NCBI RefSeq assembly: GCF_000218685.1
Contig: NW_006763291.1
Span: 767,789-831,788 of the forward strand
Direction of reading: 5' to 3'
DNA: 64,000 nt
DNA from: Serpula lacrymans var. lacrymans S7.9
Lineage: Eukaryota > Basidiomycota > Agaricomycetes > Boletales > Serpulaceae
Shown: piece by piece, positions 1 to 13,567 of the stretch
How positions within the stretch are numbered: the stretch's first letter is position 1
Layout of the letters: every line of letters starts with the position of its first letter
Translations under genes and position numbers: made by a program
Notes under the pieces: generated by a model
What the model was told of the DNA's origin: nothing
Seen by the model: only the letters and a program-made list of their open reading frames with translations
Databases searched by the model: none

Positions 1-341
1 NNNNNNTCGGTTGAAAACGCCTTTAACGGGTTTCACATTGCCTCATCCCTGCGCTCGATGTGGTCGTCGGGGGAGAGCGGGGGAGGGAAGAAGAGGACGT
101 CGTAGTCGGGGCAGAGGGGCTGCTGCGGGGAGTGACGGCCGGAGTCAGGAGGGAGAGTGCAGAACTCGGGTGCGGGGAGGAGGGGCGAGTCGGGGCGGTG
201 TGGAGAGGGAGAGCGGGAGTGGGTCTGCTCTGAGAGAGCAAAGTCGTACTGATGCTCTATCCATGAATGAATACGTTTGTTTCTGGAATGGGAAGAGTCG
301 GTGAGCAGCTGCGAAAGCAGAATCGCAGCCTCGTCGTCCAT
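1..341 (-). CDS. 5' part of an unidentified gene, cut by the left window edge
   Basis: The minus-strand ATG at 341-339 opens a 102-codon frame with a TGA at about 33. The N-terminus reads MDDEAAILLSQLL, and then the sequence becomes rich in Ser, Pro and His (for example THSRSPSPHRPDSP). That is typical of a disordered nuclear or regulatory protein, but no family is recognised. The stop is probably reached only because a first intron is not removed, since the window ends 30 bases later (the first six bases are N). The very long gene-poor stretch upstream would suit a developmentally regulated gene. Chance ORFs are common in this GC-rich, Ser/Pro-biased sequence, so this is an inference from composition and an acceptable start codon. 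Confidence 0.35.
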
Positions 342-594
342 TTCGGTCTCCTTTCCTCTTCTCCCATCTTTTATATCTTATATCCCAACGACATCTCAGA
401 TCCACCCGTAAGCACAACCCCATTCCCGATATGGCATACCAGATCCACAGATCTCGACACAACCTGCCACTCCCACACTCAAAAACTATTTTCTTCGCTT
501 CACTCACCCCGCGGACCTGCCATCCACCGTCAACCATCCCATCCTTAATCCCTCCCCTGGGACCCTTGAAGCTTGAGTAGATACTTGTGCGTAG

Positions 595-665
595 TATTAG
601 CATTAGCATTCGCATTAGCGAGCATTGGCATTGGCATTGACATTGACATCGACACTAGCACTAAC
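595..665. repeat. degenerate hexanucleotide repeat (CATTRG/CATTGA type)
   Basis: About eleven consecutive six-base units of the form CATTAG, CATTCG, CATTGG, CATTGA, CATCGA, CACTAG run through this stretch, with one four-base interruption (CGAG) near 619. On the minus strand the units read as alternating Met-Ser, Met-Pro and Ala-Asn pairs, which produces a spurious ORF. The array lies about 260 bp upstream of the ATG of the left-edge gene, in its promoter or 5' UTR. It is a microsatellite that has accumulated point changes. Confidence 0.8.
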
Positions 666-3600
666 TCTGGGACTGGGTTACTCGGCACTTGAGATCCCAA
701 CACTCGACACTGGCTGCACTCGATACGAGGCCGAGCTGTAGTAGCGCTCCGCGCGCTGACGGGACTCGCACTCGATCGATGCTTCACCGTCTCTCACTAT
801 CTTTCAAAAGCCCGGGCTTACCACACCGTGCCATCCATTCTCACCACCGACACCGACACCGAGAGCGCGCGACACGATCGAGTGATACTGTAAACCAGTC
901 AAGTCCGGGTTTGGGCCTTACGAACAGGGTGTGGGTGTGTCAGTGCGAGAATAGCCATGAGCCTGAGGCCGCCACGGTGCGATGACTGTATATGGTATAA
1001 CAGAGCTTACTTGACTTGTGCGTGATGGGTGGATCATCATAAGTATGGTAAGACCTATCGAAAACTTGATTGCATCGACACAACTTGCTTCAGTCTGGTA
1101 TGAATAAGCTTCAGTGTTTGAAGCCATCCTCCCGGGGCACCGTCACTTGGATAAACCTCGACGCGGACGCCGGTCGGGTACTCAACATAACGAACATGAG
1201 CATGCACTAAGCATCGGCCAATGTCATCGACGATGATGTGCAACCGTAAACTGGGTCCGAATGACGAAAGAAAGCCGGCGTCGCAGTCGGTTCACGTTGA
1301 ACGCTCGCTGACGAAGATTGGCACTTGCCGGTGGGTGGCAGACATGTCAGACTCGACGGCGAGTGAGTGACGTTGACGAAAGAAAGAAAAAGGAAAAAGT
1401 CAATTTCTGATTCATTCCCTCCGACATGGACTCGGATCGCACTCATCCCCATCGACTAGCTATAGCCCGTCTATGTGAGAAAAACACATCCTCGAAGGAG
1501 CACTCCCAACCCACTCATCCCCACCCATATTCTACGCCCGCGGCGATTCCAAGAGAGCCGAAATCTAGAGCCTTGCCTTGCACTCAGTTTCTACCCAAGA
1601 AACCAAGAAAGCACCCAGAATCCGAATTCGCGTGATTCGAACGAAAAAAAAAACTCAAAAAAAACTCAACTCAACGAAACTCGAAGCTTACTGTAAAGAG
1701 ATTCCAACCGCTGCCATTCAGATTTCAAAGTTCAATCGTGAACGCGTGAAACGTGGAAAAGGCTGTGTGACGAGAGTGATAGCTGTGACTAGAGTGACCG
1801 GGAAGGACGTGAAGCAAAAGAAAAGTGCGAAAGCCACGGACGGCGATCTCGAAAAAGGGGCGTTGTGCCCCCTCTGCGCGCGCGCAAAAGCGAGAGAAAA
1901 CTTGACAAAGAATCTCAAAGGGCCAGTTCGAAGCATCAAAGTCGACGTCGGGGCCTGCAGGAGTCTCTCAGAGATTCGTCGAGCTTCTGCGCACTCACTG
2001 CGCTAGTATGATAGCCGACTCCGAAGTTCTAGCAAAGATCCCAACTGGCAAGCACAGTCCCTCCCCCCCCCCATCTTCGCGCCTCGTGAAGAAATCTTGA
2101 AAGTATATCTTGACGTAAATCTTTCAACTTGCATCCCGAGTCTTCTGCAACCTTCAAGTTAAACCGCGAGCCACTTGGGGGATCATGATGGCGGCCCACG
2201 GAACGAGGCTAGCCTAACTAGCAGTAGCGCATCCCGAACTGAGCTGCGATCGGAGAATCGCTGGGTCCTGCAGCAAACCTATAGCAACACGCGAATGACA
2301 CCTTTGGCAGGTTGAGTGTTGAGTAAACATGGAGTGGTCGCGTCTAACGCAGTGTGAGTTGAGTTCGAGCTCATGTGCAAACATTCAACCTGTTTTCTTT
2401 TCAATGAAATGGCAAGTGCCGCAAAATAAGGTGACGACAGACCACACTAGTACCTGTATGATATGATTATGTTGCCATCACCTTCAAGTTGCTCCGCCGG
2501 ACCTTCACCCCCTACAAAATGACCGCACCCACGACGTCGGTGCTGCAACATCCCTGCCTTGTGTCAATGAACGCATGATACACTTATACCAAGGTCCCGA
2601 ATACAGGTTCGCGGCATGGAGGTTGTGATTTCGGGGGAGAGGTAAGCGTAATGACTGTGGCACATACCGGACTAAACCACTCCCAAAAAGTCCAAGTCCC
2701 TTAGTGCAAAAGTCGGCTGCAAGTGGTGACGCAAGTCGCGATCGCCTTTGCATAATATGTCATTCTGAATTTGTAGGGTGAGTTCTTCGAGGGCTTCTCT
2801 TGGACTTGCTGCATGCTGCTAAGGACACAGCTGAGGCAAGGGGGGAAAAAATGTTTGCAGTACCCGCTTGCACTGACTTTGAGGCAGCGGTGGTATGGTG
2901 TGATTGACGAGGCTCCGCGTCCATCATCATGATCGAACCTTGCAATCATAACTCGAACCCTCTCATTTCATTCAACTTTGCTCCGGCACTCCAGTATTCG
3001 CGACAGCCTGTTGCAGATTGGGACGGCGAAAACACTTCCAGCTTCAATACGGCGGTGGGAAATCTCAAGTGGCATCTGCGCTCGAGGCTTTCGTTCTAGT
3101 GGACCGGGATGCTGAACCCAAGGGCAAGGGATAAGCCTGATAAGCCGCGTTGACCCTAACTACGCAGCACGAAGTGGGCGCCTGGCCGCCCGGTGCGCAT
3201 CGCATCGTGGCATCCTCGCCCACTCACTGCTTTAGCTTTTTCTATACTAACGTCACACTGCAGGCCTATGCACGACGTTTTCTCTTCCGGCAAACTCGGT
3301 ACGACGACGACAGGCCCCAGCGGAGGGACAACGTGCTGAGACTTATGGCGTGCTAACTGACGCAGGCATGCCATGCCATCGAGGGGTTGAGGTAATCCGA
3401 GTGGAGTGCGTCGGAGCGTTGCGAGAGTTGACTGTTGGATGATGTCGTCAGCGGCCCATCATCCCATCATGTATTCAGTACTAGTAGAACCATGTCAATG
3501 ACAGAATCTGGTGGCAGCGGCGCCCTTCAATAAACTTCAATCGGACTCTTCCAGCTTCGAGTTGATGCGCTGATGGCGAGTGATAAGCTCAAGGCGGGCG

Positions 3601-5183
3601 GGTGCGGTGCAGTGAGATGAAGTGACTACAGTACTAGTAAGTACGTCAGGGTCTTCCATTCCAAACTCGGGGCCGCGACGCGTTAATTAGCAGCGGGAAG
3701 GGCTGGGGGGGAGAGTTCATTTGCGGGTGGGTTAGTAGCGGTTGTCGATAAGGCAATCGTGAAATCTGGGGTGGTTGAGCTATCAGTTAATGGTTATAAG
3801 TGAATAGACTCGGACTAAAACTAAGGCTGATGCTAGGAACGAGGTGGAGGTGGATGGGATAGTAGTCATATAGCATATAGCGGGGAACGGACTGAACCTG
3901 AACCTGAACCTAGAGTGCGGTTGGGGCGGGGTATACTTACTATAGGGTTATGTCAGGCAGCAGGAAGGAACGTCAGAGGAATGCAGTATATTGTGAAGTG
4001 ACTGACCGTAGACACCATATCACAAAACTGCGTCATGAGTCGCATCAGTTGGCATCACGCAGATATTTCAGCATACAGATCAGAACTACCAGCCTGAAGA
4101 ACCAGCCGCTGCTAGCGCGTCAACACACTGGTCGGCATCATGCTATATCATGTCGTATTCATGAACGAAAGGGTGACGAGAAACTTCAAGTCGAAGTTTT
4201 GCTTTGACAAAGTAGAACGCGATCCATATCAGGCTTAGCCTTGCGCTCGTCCTTCAAGCTTCAATTTGAAGTTGAAAGTTCACGGCCGACCATTTCAGAG
4301 CTTCAAGCACTTCATTTTATCGTATGATGGCACCGCAGAAGCGTGTTATAGTGGGTTAATGAAGCTATTCCTATTCTTGTGCTTGTGGGCGGTGGTGTAG
4401 AAGCGTGAGGTGGGTATGGAAGGACAATTGGTTTGGTCGATCCTGACAAGTACTAGGATCGTGATGCTACTTGTGTGGCATGAGAGACTTGAAGGGCCGT
4501 CGGATTTTGCCGGGGTTTCGTAGGCTGAACTTGAAGTTTGTCGCGGTAACTCATCATGGTATCAGTATCACCACCATCGTAACTTGATCAGCGCTCAGAG
4601 CCTACGACATCCAACGCTCTGTGTGTCATATTCGAAACATCCATCAAGAGCTGCCTCGTTGGATCTACTCAGCAAGGACTCGTCGTCAAGGCCCCAGTGT
4701 AGCGCGTCTATCAAGTTTGCGAGTGCTTCGTAAGAATGGACCGTTTTAGCTCACACTGTGGACTCTCACGTTGGATATTGGATATGCAGGTCGTTATTGT
4801 CATTAACTCATCATAGCTGCGGGGCTGACACTGTTCTTCCGTCTATCGATCATACACACGATCCCCAAACTCCAATTTCAAAGGTCTCAGTCAGAACTAC
4901 TTGATATTCTGTTCCGCAGGGAACTCTAGTATCAGCCTATGCGTTGAAAAGCACCCGTTGGTGAAGGTTTCGATGGGCTGAGTGGGAAAACGGGTTCGTG
5001 GCTTAGGATATATCGGATCTCCTCGATTGCTGATTACAGACTTGACATTTGGTATTAGAATTTGGATTTGCATGCTGCGGGTCCCAGTTGTACTCGAGTA
5101 TGGTTCATCCGTCTCGTATTGCCAAAAGTGAGGTACGTACATACATAACCAATATGTCCATTTTCCAAATCGGCATCCACTCT

Positions 5184-5729
5184 TCATGGTCGCCGAGTCG
5201 CCGTACGGATGCAGTGACAGTCTTCAGTCAACCAGATCGGAGGGCGAGGGCTGGAGACTATGGGATGGACGACGTTGTCGACATGTGATCTCCGGATGTT
5301 TGCCTTGCTTTGCACACAAGCAAGGGGACACTCTGAGCTGACTTGTCGCCGATAATTGATTCGCCTTTGGTCCCCCCTCCCCAAGATTTCCCCCTGAAAT
5401 TCAGCGTGCAGAGTGCAGAAATGAAAATGGTCTATTTCCGGCGATTCATGGAGCAGCAAGCCATCGCCCCCTATCGCAAATTTGTTCCTTGAACCTTGAA
5501 CGTCGAGAGATACTTCCGGCGGACGGCTGTACTCGAGGACCACTTCAATGACAAGTGCTATTTGCAAATGCTCGGCATTTGCTTCCACGGAACACACTGC
5601 CTTTGGTTCGGCGGGGGCATATATACTGCCACGTATACTTACTAGGTCCTTTTGAAATTCGATGGTCGGGATTGAGAGGATAATGATTTCAGGCTTGAGT
5701 TGGTGATGAATCGCTCGCTCAGTTTTCAA
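5184..5729 (-). CDS. weak candidate exon of an unrecognised gene
   Basis: A 181-codon minus frame contains segments that look coding, such as ALVIEVVLEYSRPPEV followed by a Gly-rich GGDGLLLHESPE stretch. A GTAAGTATAC donor and a CAAAG acceptor lie inside it (about 5640 and 5595) and could define an intron. A possible upstream exon begins with the ATG at 5943. I could not join the two in one frame without a stop, no family is recognised, and the gene call may be wrong. Confidence 0.15.
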   Translation of the reverse strand: MKTERAIHHQLKPEIIILSIPTIEFQKDLVSIRGSIYAPAEPKAVCSVEANAEHLQIALVIEVVLEYSRPPEVSLDVQGSRNKFAIGGDGLLLHESPEIDHFHFCTLHAEFQGEILGRGDQRRINYRRQVSSECPLACVQSKANIRRSHVDNVVHPIVSSPRPPIWLTEDCHCIRTATRRP

Positions 5730-8700
5730 TGGCAGAACTCAATATCGACTTCTGTGTAAGCCGGATTGGAAACGAATTCATTTCTATAAGTAACTCTGAC
5801 CTTCGATGAAATGAAGGACTTGTGATTGAAATATCAGTTGTCTCTCCCCTATCATCGACCCTCACCCTAAAACTTGCGTCAGTTTGATATATATGACAAG
5901 GCCCTTGAGCTACTTCCAGCCTTGTCTGCACCCGTGCACACATAAATTCATGTTCCCAAGACCATTTAGCGGCAAGCTAGTGGTGGGGTTGCGCCCTTTT
6001 TCCCGATAAAGTCAATTGCGATCTTTGACTGCAGGATCGAGTTGATCGAGGTCGAGGGTCCGATTTGCTGGTCGCTGTGCCGAGGGTGTGAGTGAGCATG
6101 CCGAGCTCGATCGCGATAGGGTCCCGTGGGTGGGAGAACATGCGTGTCCGGTCTTCTAGAAGGATGGGCAACAGGGACTGGCCTCGAGGCTCGCGTTGCG
6201 TCGTTGGAGACGATGATAGAGGTAGTACATGCAATATTGGACCCATATCATCATCTGTCCCTACCGAGTGCTTCTTCGGGTATGTCTCTATCTTGCCCAC
6301 ACAGGCGAACAGCAATACTACTGCTTATGTCTGATACTGAATCAACGTCAGATGCAGTACATACCCCCTCGCGCTTCCAGTTATCTCCAAGGTTCTTTCG
6401 TCTACACAAGGGAATATGTCGTCGAATATCTGTGTCATGATCCGTTAGTCCATTCTGAAGAACGACGTCGAACTTGTCACCCTCTTTTTCCGTGGTGATT
6501 TGATCCTTTGTTTAATGGTTTATACCGTAAGTTGTCCTCTCCGCCGTTGCTTCCTTCCAATTAACGTCGCCAACGAATGGCAATGCAAGGATATGAGATT
6601 TAGGGAGGGAAACACCCTTGCCGAAGTCTTCTCGACGAGTCTCGACCTCTCCACCACTTGTCTCACTGTATTTTATTTAGAAAAGCCATCAAATCAGACA
6701 TAGAGAGGTGTCATTAAGGAACTTGGCTCTATCGGTCCCTCATCTTCTCTTTATTTTTTCCACTTTCCTTCACGGTGGCAGCAGGCACGTCTAGAACGGC
6801 CCCCGCTAAGCGTGCCAGTGCCTTCGCGGGAAGAGCTCAAGCTAGCTCAAGTCGTCACTTCTGCCCTATTTTTTTATTTTATTTTATTTTTCATATTTTC
6901 ATGCCGGCTCAGCCCTGGCCCGTGCACCGGTATGTTGAACTCGAACTGCGGTTTCAAAACGCTGTCTCAAAAGTACGCGTGGTGCTGTCCACGCTAGAAG
7001 GGCTGAGGACAATGGATTGTTGATAAAAACGCCAAATGCGACGTTGTTGACTTTCAAGTCTGTACTGCCAACCGGTATCATGTCGGATCCGGAGGAACAC
7101 AGCTCACCCAACAAAGCAGAGTCGACTATCTGTACTATCTCATACCCGGAAGCAAATCACCAAGCCACACCTGTCACACATCCACATCCCTGTCGGTATT
7201 CGCGTTAGACTTCTGATGTGGGGCTCATATCTGGACCTTGTCTCGAATTTTGCCAAAGTTGAAGGAGATGGACGATGCAGGGCTGGATATAGGAAGGTGC
7301 GTCGTTGGCTGCTTCGTATGTCAGCCAGCTGAGTGTAGGTGACTTTCCGACCTACGGAGATGAAATCAGTCTTCTGGAACTTGAAGCTTGAAGTTCCGAA
7401 TGTCATGTCATTCGACATGCTTACTGTAAGACCCGTTATCAGAGGTTGTTCCCTTCGTTCGGTCACCGCTGCGATGTCGCCATCGTACAGCGTCATTAAC
7501 ACACTTCAGTGCCTAACGGTGAAGTTGACTGTCCGAGTGCTGGTCGTATGCCACGTCCAACATTGTGGGTTATGATATTTCCTCATCCCTGCGATACAGC
7601 GCCATCCAACCTTCATCGATGTTTCATCTCCGTTTTCGAGGCACATTCACTGTAGACGCCGGTCGTAACGAATATACCTTGTTTAACGCGCCGCTCAGCT
7701 AACGATCTCGGTATGGGTTGCCCACTTGTACTCCGAATGTCCAGCAGCTCGAGCCACACTAAATGGAAGAATTCTACTGAGACACTGATCTCCGTCCTTT
7801 GATCTGCAAAATAAATGCAAGGTACCTCGGATCCGGTTGACGGGTGCGATCACGATCATCGTACTATCCTTAAGGTAATCACATCAACATTCATTATGCC
7901 CCCCCATACCTACAGTTTCAAACCTTGCTCACATGTCTTGCAAAAGCAGAAAAGAATGGCTGGTCTGAATCATTTCAACATGCCATGATCAACTTGAGGA
8001 ATGGCTTAGAAGGTGAAAGGAGTTCCAAATGATCGATGCCGAATGCTGTAAGTCTTGACCCACAGAGTAAAGCCCTTTTGTTCGACGACAGCGTGAGGGT
8101 TTGGAATATCCAAATAGATTACTGGAGCTGACATGCCACGTCCTGGCAGTCACCATATGACTGCACTAATGCTTTTTTGTTTGGTAGTGAAATGTATTCT
8201 CGTTGTGGCTTACCAGACACTCTCGTCACTCTCTGCTCTTCTTGATCTGGTGCGACGATGTTCCACATGCTCCCTCTATGCCAGCATTTCGAACTGTTCC
8301 AATGTCCGACGTCCGGTGTACTGCATCAAACGTTACAGCAAGGCCAACCTGGTGGTTTAACATCAGACCAGCGTTGGAGCTGTCTATCTTTCTGGGCGAT
8401 TCCATTCAGGCTGAAGGTCACTGAGCGGAAGATCATTAAACAGGTATGTCCCCTCACCTCTTTCTCACCTTTGACATGTCTTCTCGTCTGATCTCCCATT
8501 CTTCCTACGAGGGCCCATCTCACTCTAGAAGGTACGATCGCTGCGAATATGGTTTTACGACGTGTCAATGCTCTTCCATGGACCAAGAAGCATTACAACA
8601 TCCGGCATCTCTGGTTAGTTCAAGGCTAAACATCATCCAAATCCACACTTTACTATTGTCTTCGAAGTTCGAACGTCCTCTCTGCGCTCTTTAATCCTCT

Positions 8701-9258
8701 GCTTCTCTTCAATAACCGTCAATATCAATGCTTTAGCACACCGGTTTATGAACTTCTTACTGTCCAAAGCTTATCCTCAGCGTCATAAAGTATAAGTGCC
8801 AGCATCTTCTCAAAGGTTCTTTGACGTTGCACTCATCATGCGCTCTTTCTATATATGTAGACACTCTTTTGTTTCCCGTTTAGTCAACATCAAAGAGTCG
8901 AAGGCACATCGAGCGTCTGTCTCGTCATCCTTTCAATATACAACGATCATGAATTCATATGGTTGAACTCGGGAACTTATCGTCATCACTTCTATTGACA
9001 CACACCCAGCTTTTCTTGGTTCATAGATCAAATGAAGAGGCGCTCTGCTTCCTCATTGTGGCTGATATGTAATCTGTACGTTCTCTCCAGTCTTTCTCTC
9101 GTGACTTGGTGTATACTCCAGAGCAGAGTCAGGATCCCCTTCGTTTTGCGGCGTTTGGTCAACGACGGAGATAGACCTCCTCAGCGTGATCATCGATCCT
9201 CTCCCGTTCAGGTTCCGCCGCCACTGCTCCGCCCCGCTCTCTAACCCATGTCGTAAGG

Positions 9259-9680
9259 GTGAGCAAATCCTTTAAGTTAAGTTATGACAAAGGTCTCGTG
9301 ACGATGCATGACGGCTTCATTTACAGCAGGGTAGATGGCGTCTATCCATCATGGAAATCAGCGCGTCCCCTCCTGACGGAACCGGAACACCTCTCCGGTT
9401 ACTGCTTAAATCTACACACCTCCACGGGTGCCTCGAGAGAGCCGCTCGTCTTTCGCGGGCCGGTGTTGAATGTCCCTTTCAAGCAGGTTCAAGGAGCTTG
9501 CAAGGTCACGGTGGTGGTCCCCCTCCACTCGTGATCAAGCTCTGTTTTCCTTGCACGGCGAACTTGAAGTCGTTCACCTCGGGGGTGGAGACGATAATAG
9601 ATAACCTAGATGACAGGTGGGACGGATGGCAAAGGAGATTGCCAGCTGTGAACAGGGACGCGGTGAAGCGAACCTACTGA
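9259..9680 (+). other. coding-like blocks, possible orphan gene
   Basis: A CT-rich and TATA-like stretch (about 8845-8935) precedes an ATG at 8949. Further on lie open blocks at about 9113-9250, 9292-9490 and 9540-9680. The last ends in a charged segment rich in Asp, Trp and Arg before TGA at about 9680. Candidate donors and acceptors (for example GTAAGG at about 9252 and AAAG at about 9291) can connect some blocks, but one of the implied introns would be only about 40 nt. No family is recognised. This is a pointer for transcript data rather than a gene call. Confidence 0.15.
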
Positions 9681-12600
9681 CTGATGCGGTCGCATCCCGA
9701 GCACGCTATCCACACTGACTTTTTTTTTCTTCCTTCTTCTTTTCTCGCTGACATATCTTCTCAGGCGACTGTCTATGGCTCATACGGCATCCTACCTGTC
9801 TACTACGCCACACAGCTTTTCTTGACCGCGGACCGTTCGAAGTTTGCTCGCTAGTATTTTGACCGGGAGGGTGCGTCCGTTCTACCATACTCAGGCTGGA
9901 GTGTGGAGAATGAGGGATGAGGGCTCTGCCGGGACCGTCTGCGCCGCTTAATCGTGTTTCGCTGAGTGAAAAGAGGTGCTAGAACCCATATTACAACCAG
10001 TTCCATGATTCCCTGTGAGAACTTTTTCCGATGGCGGGCACCAAAATCCGGGGAACAAAACTTGAAAGACTTGCATCAGACCCGCATCCAGACTGGATCG
10101 GTTTTCTTCGCCTTTCTGATCAGAGATTGTCAGTTATTTCGAAGGTGCGTTAGTGGGTGATATCAATTGTTCTTCGTTCTTCTCATGATGGAGACGCACC
10201 CACATCTGCTGGCTGTGCTCGTTTCTGACCTTCGTTAACGTTGAAGAACTTGACACTTGGAGCCTTTCACGGCACGCTGTGCGCTCTCCCGGCGTCGATC
10301 CTGGATGGGTGAGCTAAGTGATGCTGGTAATATGTACTACTTTTCTTCTTCTTCTTCTCACACATCTGTCTACCTGGCTTGCATAACGGTTGTCAAAACT
10401 CTTGATCTAGAGGTCAAATTTGCAAACAAAAACATAAATGGGCAAGGCTCAGGATCGCGAGGCGGGAGTTGCCTTGAGTTGCCCCGAATATACGACAGTA
10501 CGTGACAATGACGACGGTTTAGATGCGGATGAATGATGATGGCAAGCAACATGCAACCCTTCAGTGACAGTGTTTCCCTCCCGTTACACCCGTTATCGGT
10601 AGACGCATAAACGCTTTTGATTTTTCTTCTAGGGCATCCGACCCTTCGTATCGCACACGACCGCATTCCCATCGTCTGCGCTGTTGACTGGGCAAAATTA
10701 AAGAAATTGACTGTACAGAAACGAGTCGTTGACAGATGGTCATCATGAAAATGAAAAAAAAGTTAACTGAAACGAGTTATATTATCGGTATGTAGTTCAC
10801 CCGAATCTAATGAAGATAAAAGTGGATTGACAGAGAGGACAAAGGCACCGTGCGTGTTAGGTATGTGTATGTATGTATGTGTTGGACAAAGGTACTGGGC
10901 GGACGTCCCCGTTCTCAAGACGACAGCGGAACCAACCGCGGGCGATGGCATTCATAACTCCATTGTGTGCTTCACTGCGCGCGCGCGCGCCCACAACCTA
11001 TCACCGTAGATAATCTCCTTGACTTTCTTAACTACGTAGTCTCGGTCACTCAAGAAATAGCAAGTCACCACTACCGCAGCGTGTCACTACTTATCAGGGT
11101 GCCATGGCCCACGCTAATTTCAAAAGAGTGACGTTAACCACGGAGGGTCGAACATGGTATTGTGGATTTGAATTTTGAAATAAACTAAGCATTGTCGTAG
11201 TCTGGAAGTTATCAGAACTTTTACATATGCAAACCAGAATAGTCACAACAGCTCTTGATGGTCTCGAAGCAGCCTGAGATAAAATGGGCTTTTCGTCTCA
11301 CCCCATGGCGCTGTTGGGGTCTAATTCTCCCTAAAGCCCGAGGATCTGTTGTGATCAAAAGCGTTGACGCCTTTGTACCGTTCAGAGGAATAAATCGTCG
11401 CGGGAGTGGTTCTTCCGGGCGTCCTGGGTGGTTCCCCCCCAGTTCTCAACGGGTTCTCAGCGCTACGAACAAGGTTCGGAGACCTCGTGCTCCCGAGTCC
11501 AGCAGGGCCCCCTTTCTACGACTGCAAGCCTAGTTTCGGAATCTGTAATCAGAGTTTAGATGGATGATCGATAATTCGTAAAAATATAAATATAAAAAAG
11601 TATTTGAAAAAAAGAAAAAAGGGAAAGACGGTGATCAACGAGTTTCGAAGCGTTGCTGCCTTGCGTTCTTTTTCGAAAGAGAAGGGTGGGAGGAATGGCG
11701 TGGTGCGCCACAGCACCCATAAGATGATACAGAATTCGGTGAACGATGTCCTTCAAGGTTGATATAGGAAGCAGCTCTCCTGTTCGGAGCGAGTAGACCT
11801 GTGAAATCTTGCAAAGACTTGCAATTGGAATGTATGCATGCACATGACCCCAGAAGCGACAGCAATGGCTGTGAGATCGGGGAGAAAGAGCGCCGTAGAT
11901 GGTGCTCCTATTCTTCCTGAGATAAAAACCAGTATTTTTCTCGAAAAGTCGGTGAAACGACGATGTAGTAGCAAGTCCTCAAGTAGCCCACCGGGGTTGT
12001 GCGGTGAATGCGTATTTGCGCTGATAACGCATCAGGGGTAGATTTAGGCTAGGCGGTGACTTGTACGGTGACTTTCGTCGTCAGTACAGGCTTGTCTTGG
12101 CGCTGCATCGAATGGGCATACACAATATAGTTTCCAGAAGGTCCTGATTCAATTTCCAGAACGTTTCTGGACGGAAAAGCAGATTGTTCGTGTAGAACTC
12201 CTCAAGGCGAGAAGCTCAGAGGTCCACGAACGATTCGTGCATGCATGCAAGCTTCGGGCTTAGGTTTCGAGCTTTGCAACGGTGTGCGGCGTCGCGTCCA
12301 CTGGATGTGAACGATGGGCCCGCGCACATCCGCGGTCCATCTCGCATCATAGATCGTTCAGATCGTAGGAGGGAGGATTAGAGAATGCTCACCGGGAAGG
12401 AAGTGGGGACTCTGATGCGGTGTGGACGGGTGGTTTCCGGTGGAAGATGTATCTGGGAGTACAGCTGTGCACCGCACGTGTAAGTGAAGGCTAATAATTG
12501 GGCTACCCAATTAACCATTTTGATTGCACCGTCGTCTGACCGTTTATTGATATCAAAAGGTTCCCCGCATTGATGAGTAGATTGGCAAGCCCTGCTCAAC

Positions 12601-13567
12601 TGGGAAAAGTTCGGACGATAGATAGCATATGACGATGGTGGATTAGATTTCATCTCGCTCGCTTTCAATGGAGATGGAGCTCGATCAGAAGGACGGTCGG
12701 GGCTACAAGACAGCATGGATGTGGTCCTGCGACGTTAGACGCCATGTGCTCGGGAGAAAGCGGATATGGACTTGCCTCTCAGGTTGGACGTGCAATGTAA
12801 CGCGGGAATTGCAGCGAAAAAAGAGGTTTTTAAGATAAAAAGTTCTGGCTGTCTCGTTCCCGCTGATCAGGACAGGGACAGAGAAGTATTTGGAAAGATA
12901 GGCAGGGGCTGGAGCGGATAGGAGAAAAGGAAGGAGGACAAGGATGGGTACGAAAAGAGCAAGTGACCGAAGCGGCATTCGAGTTTGGTTCCGCACTCAG
13001 CTGACAGACATAGCTAACGTTCAACGGCACGCCCATTCACCACTCAACCCTTTACCACCATATCGTCGCTTTCATCACCCACCATGCTGCAATCGATCTA
13101 TGTTCCCAGATATAACATCAGATATCACCAGTCCCTCGTGTGCTCTACGTTATCTTTTTTCAATGAGTCATTCCCCAAACGTCTTTTCTCTCTGCCTCGT
13201 CTCAGTCTGTCCTTCACCACCAACACCCCACCAGAGTGACCACTGTTTTTTGCTTTTTTTCTTTCTGATAATGAGAACGAAAATGAGCGTGAGTTGACCC
13301 TTTTTTTCTTCGGTTGCTGTGAAACTACCCCGACAGTCCAACCACACCCGCAAATCTGCCACAAACTCTCGCCAGATCTCACTCAAGAAGACCAAGTTAC
13401 TCCAAATAAAACACAATTCATTTCCTTTACATCAGATATGATATACTCCGTGGTGGTTACGCATACAAATGGATGAGTGGGGTATAAAAGTACATGTTGA
13501 AAAAAAGCTACAGTTGAACTCAGGTGAGCAGACTCCGTGGAATCAAGAACAGAACTTACTCCCTGGC

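Larger units (their letters stand above)
342..13567. other. gene-poor region of about 13.2 kb
   Basis: No recognisable protein was found on either strand. Many ORFs of 60-180 codons exist, but their frames overlap antiparallel and show no family motif. The strongest unplaced candidates are a minus frame at 5184-5729 (181 codons) with a possible leader at 5719-5943; a plus-strand set of open blocks at about 8950-9680; and a minus frame at 12703-12996 that starts with a signal-peptide-like hydrophobic stretch. A C-run lies near 2065, a short triple CCTGAA repeat at about 3895-3912, and a (GC)n-like GCGCGCGCGC run near 10980. The region may be regulatory DNA or non-coding transcript loci for the left-edge gene. 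Confidence 0.5.

Noticed and set aside
1578..2006. Lys-rich 142-codon plus ORF
   Set aside because: Composition reflects A-rich sequence; overlapping frames are also open and there is no conserved motif.
12703..12996. Minus ORF with a signal-peptide-like start
   Set aside because: The hydrophobic stretch is followed by unpatterned sequence, an overlapping frame is equally open, and no family is recognised.
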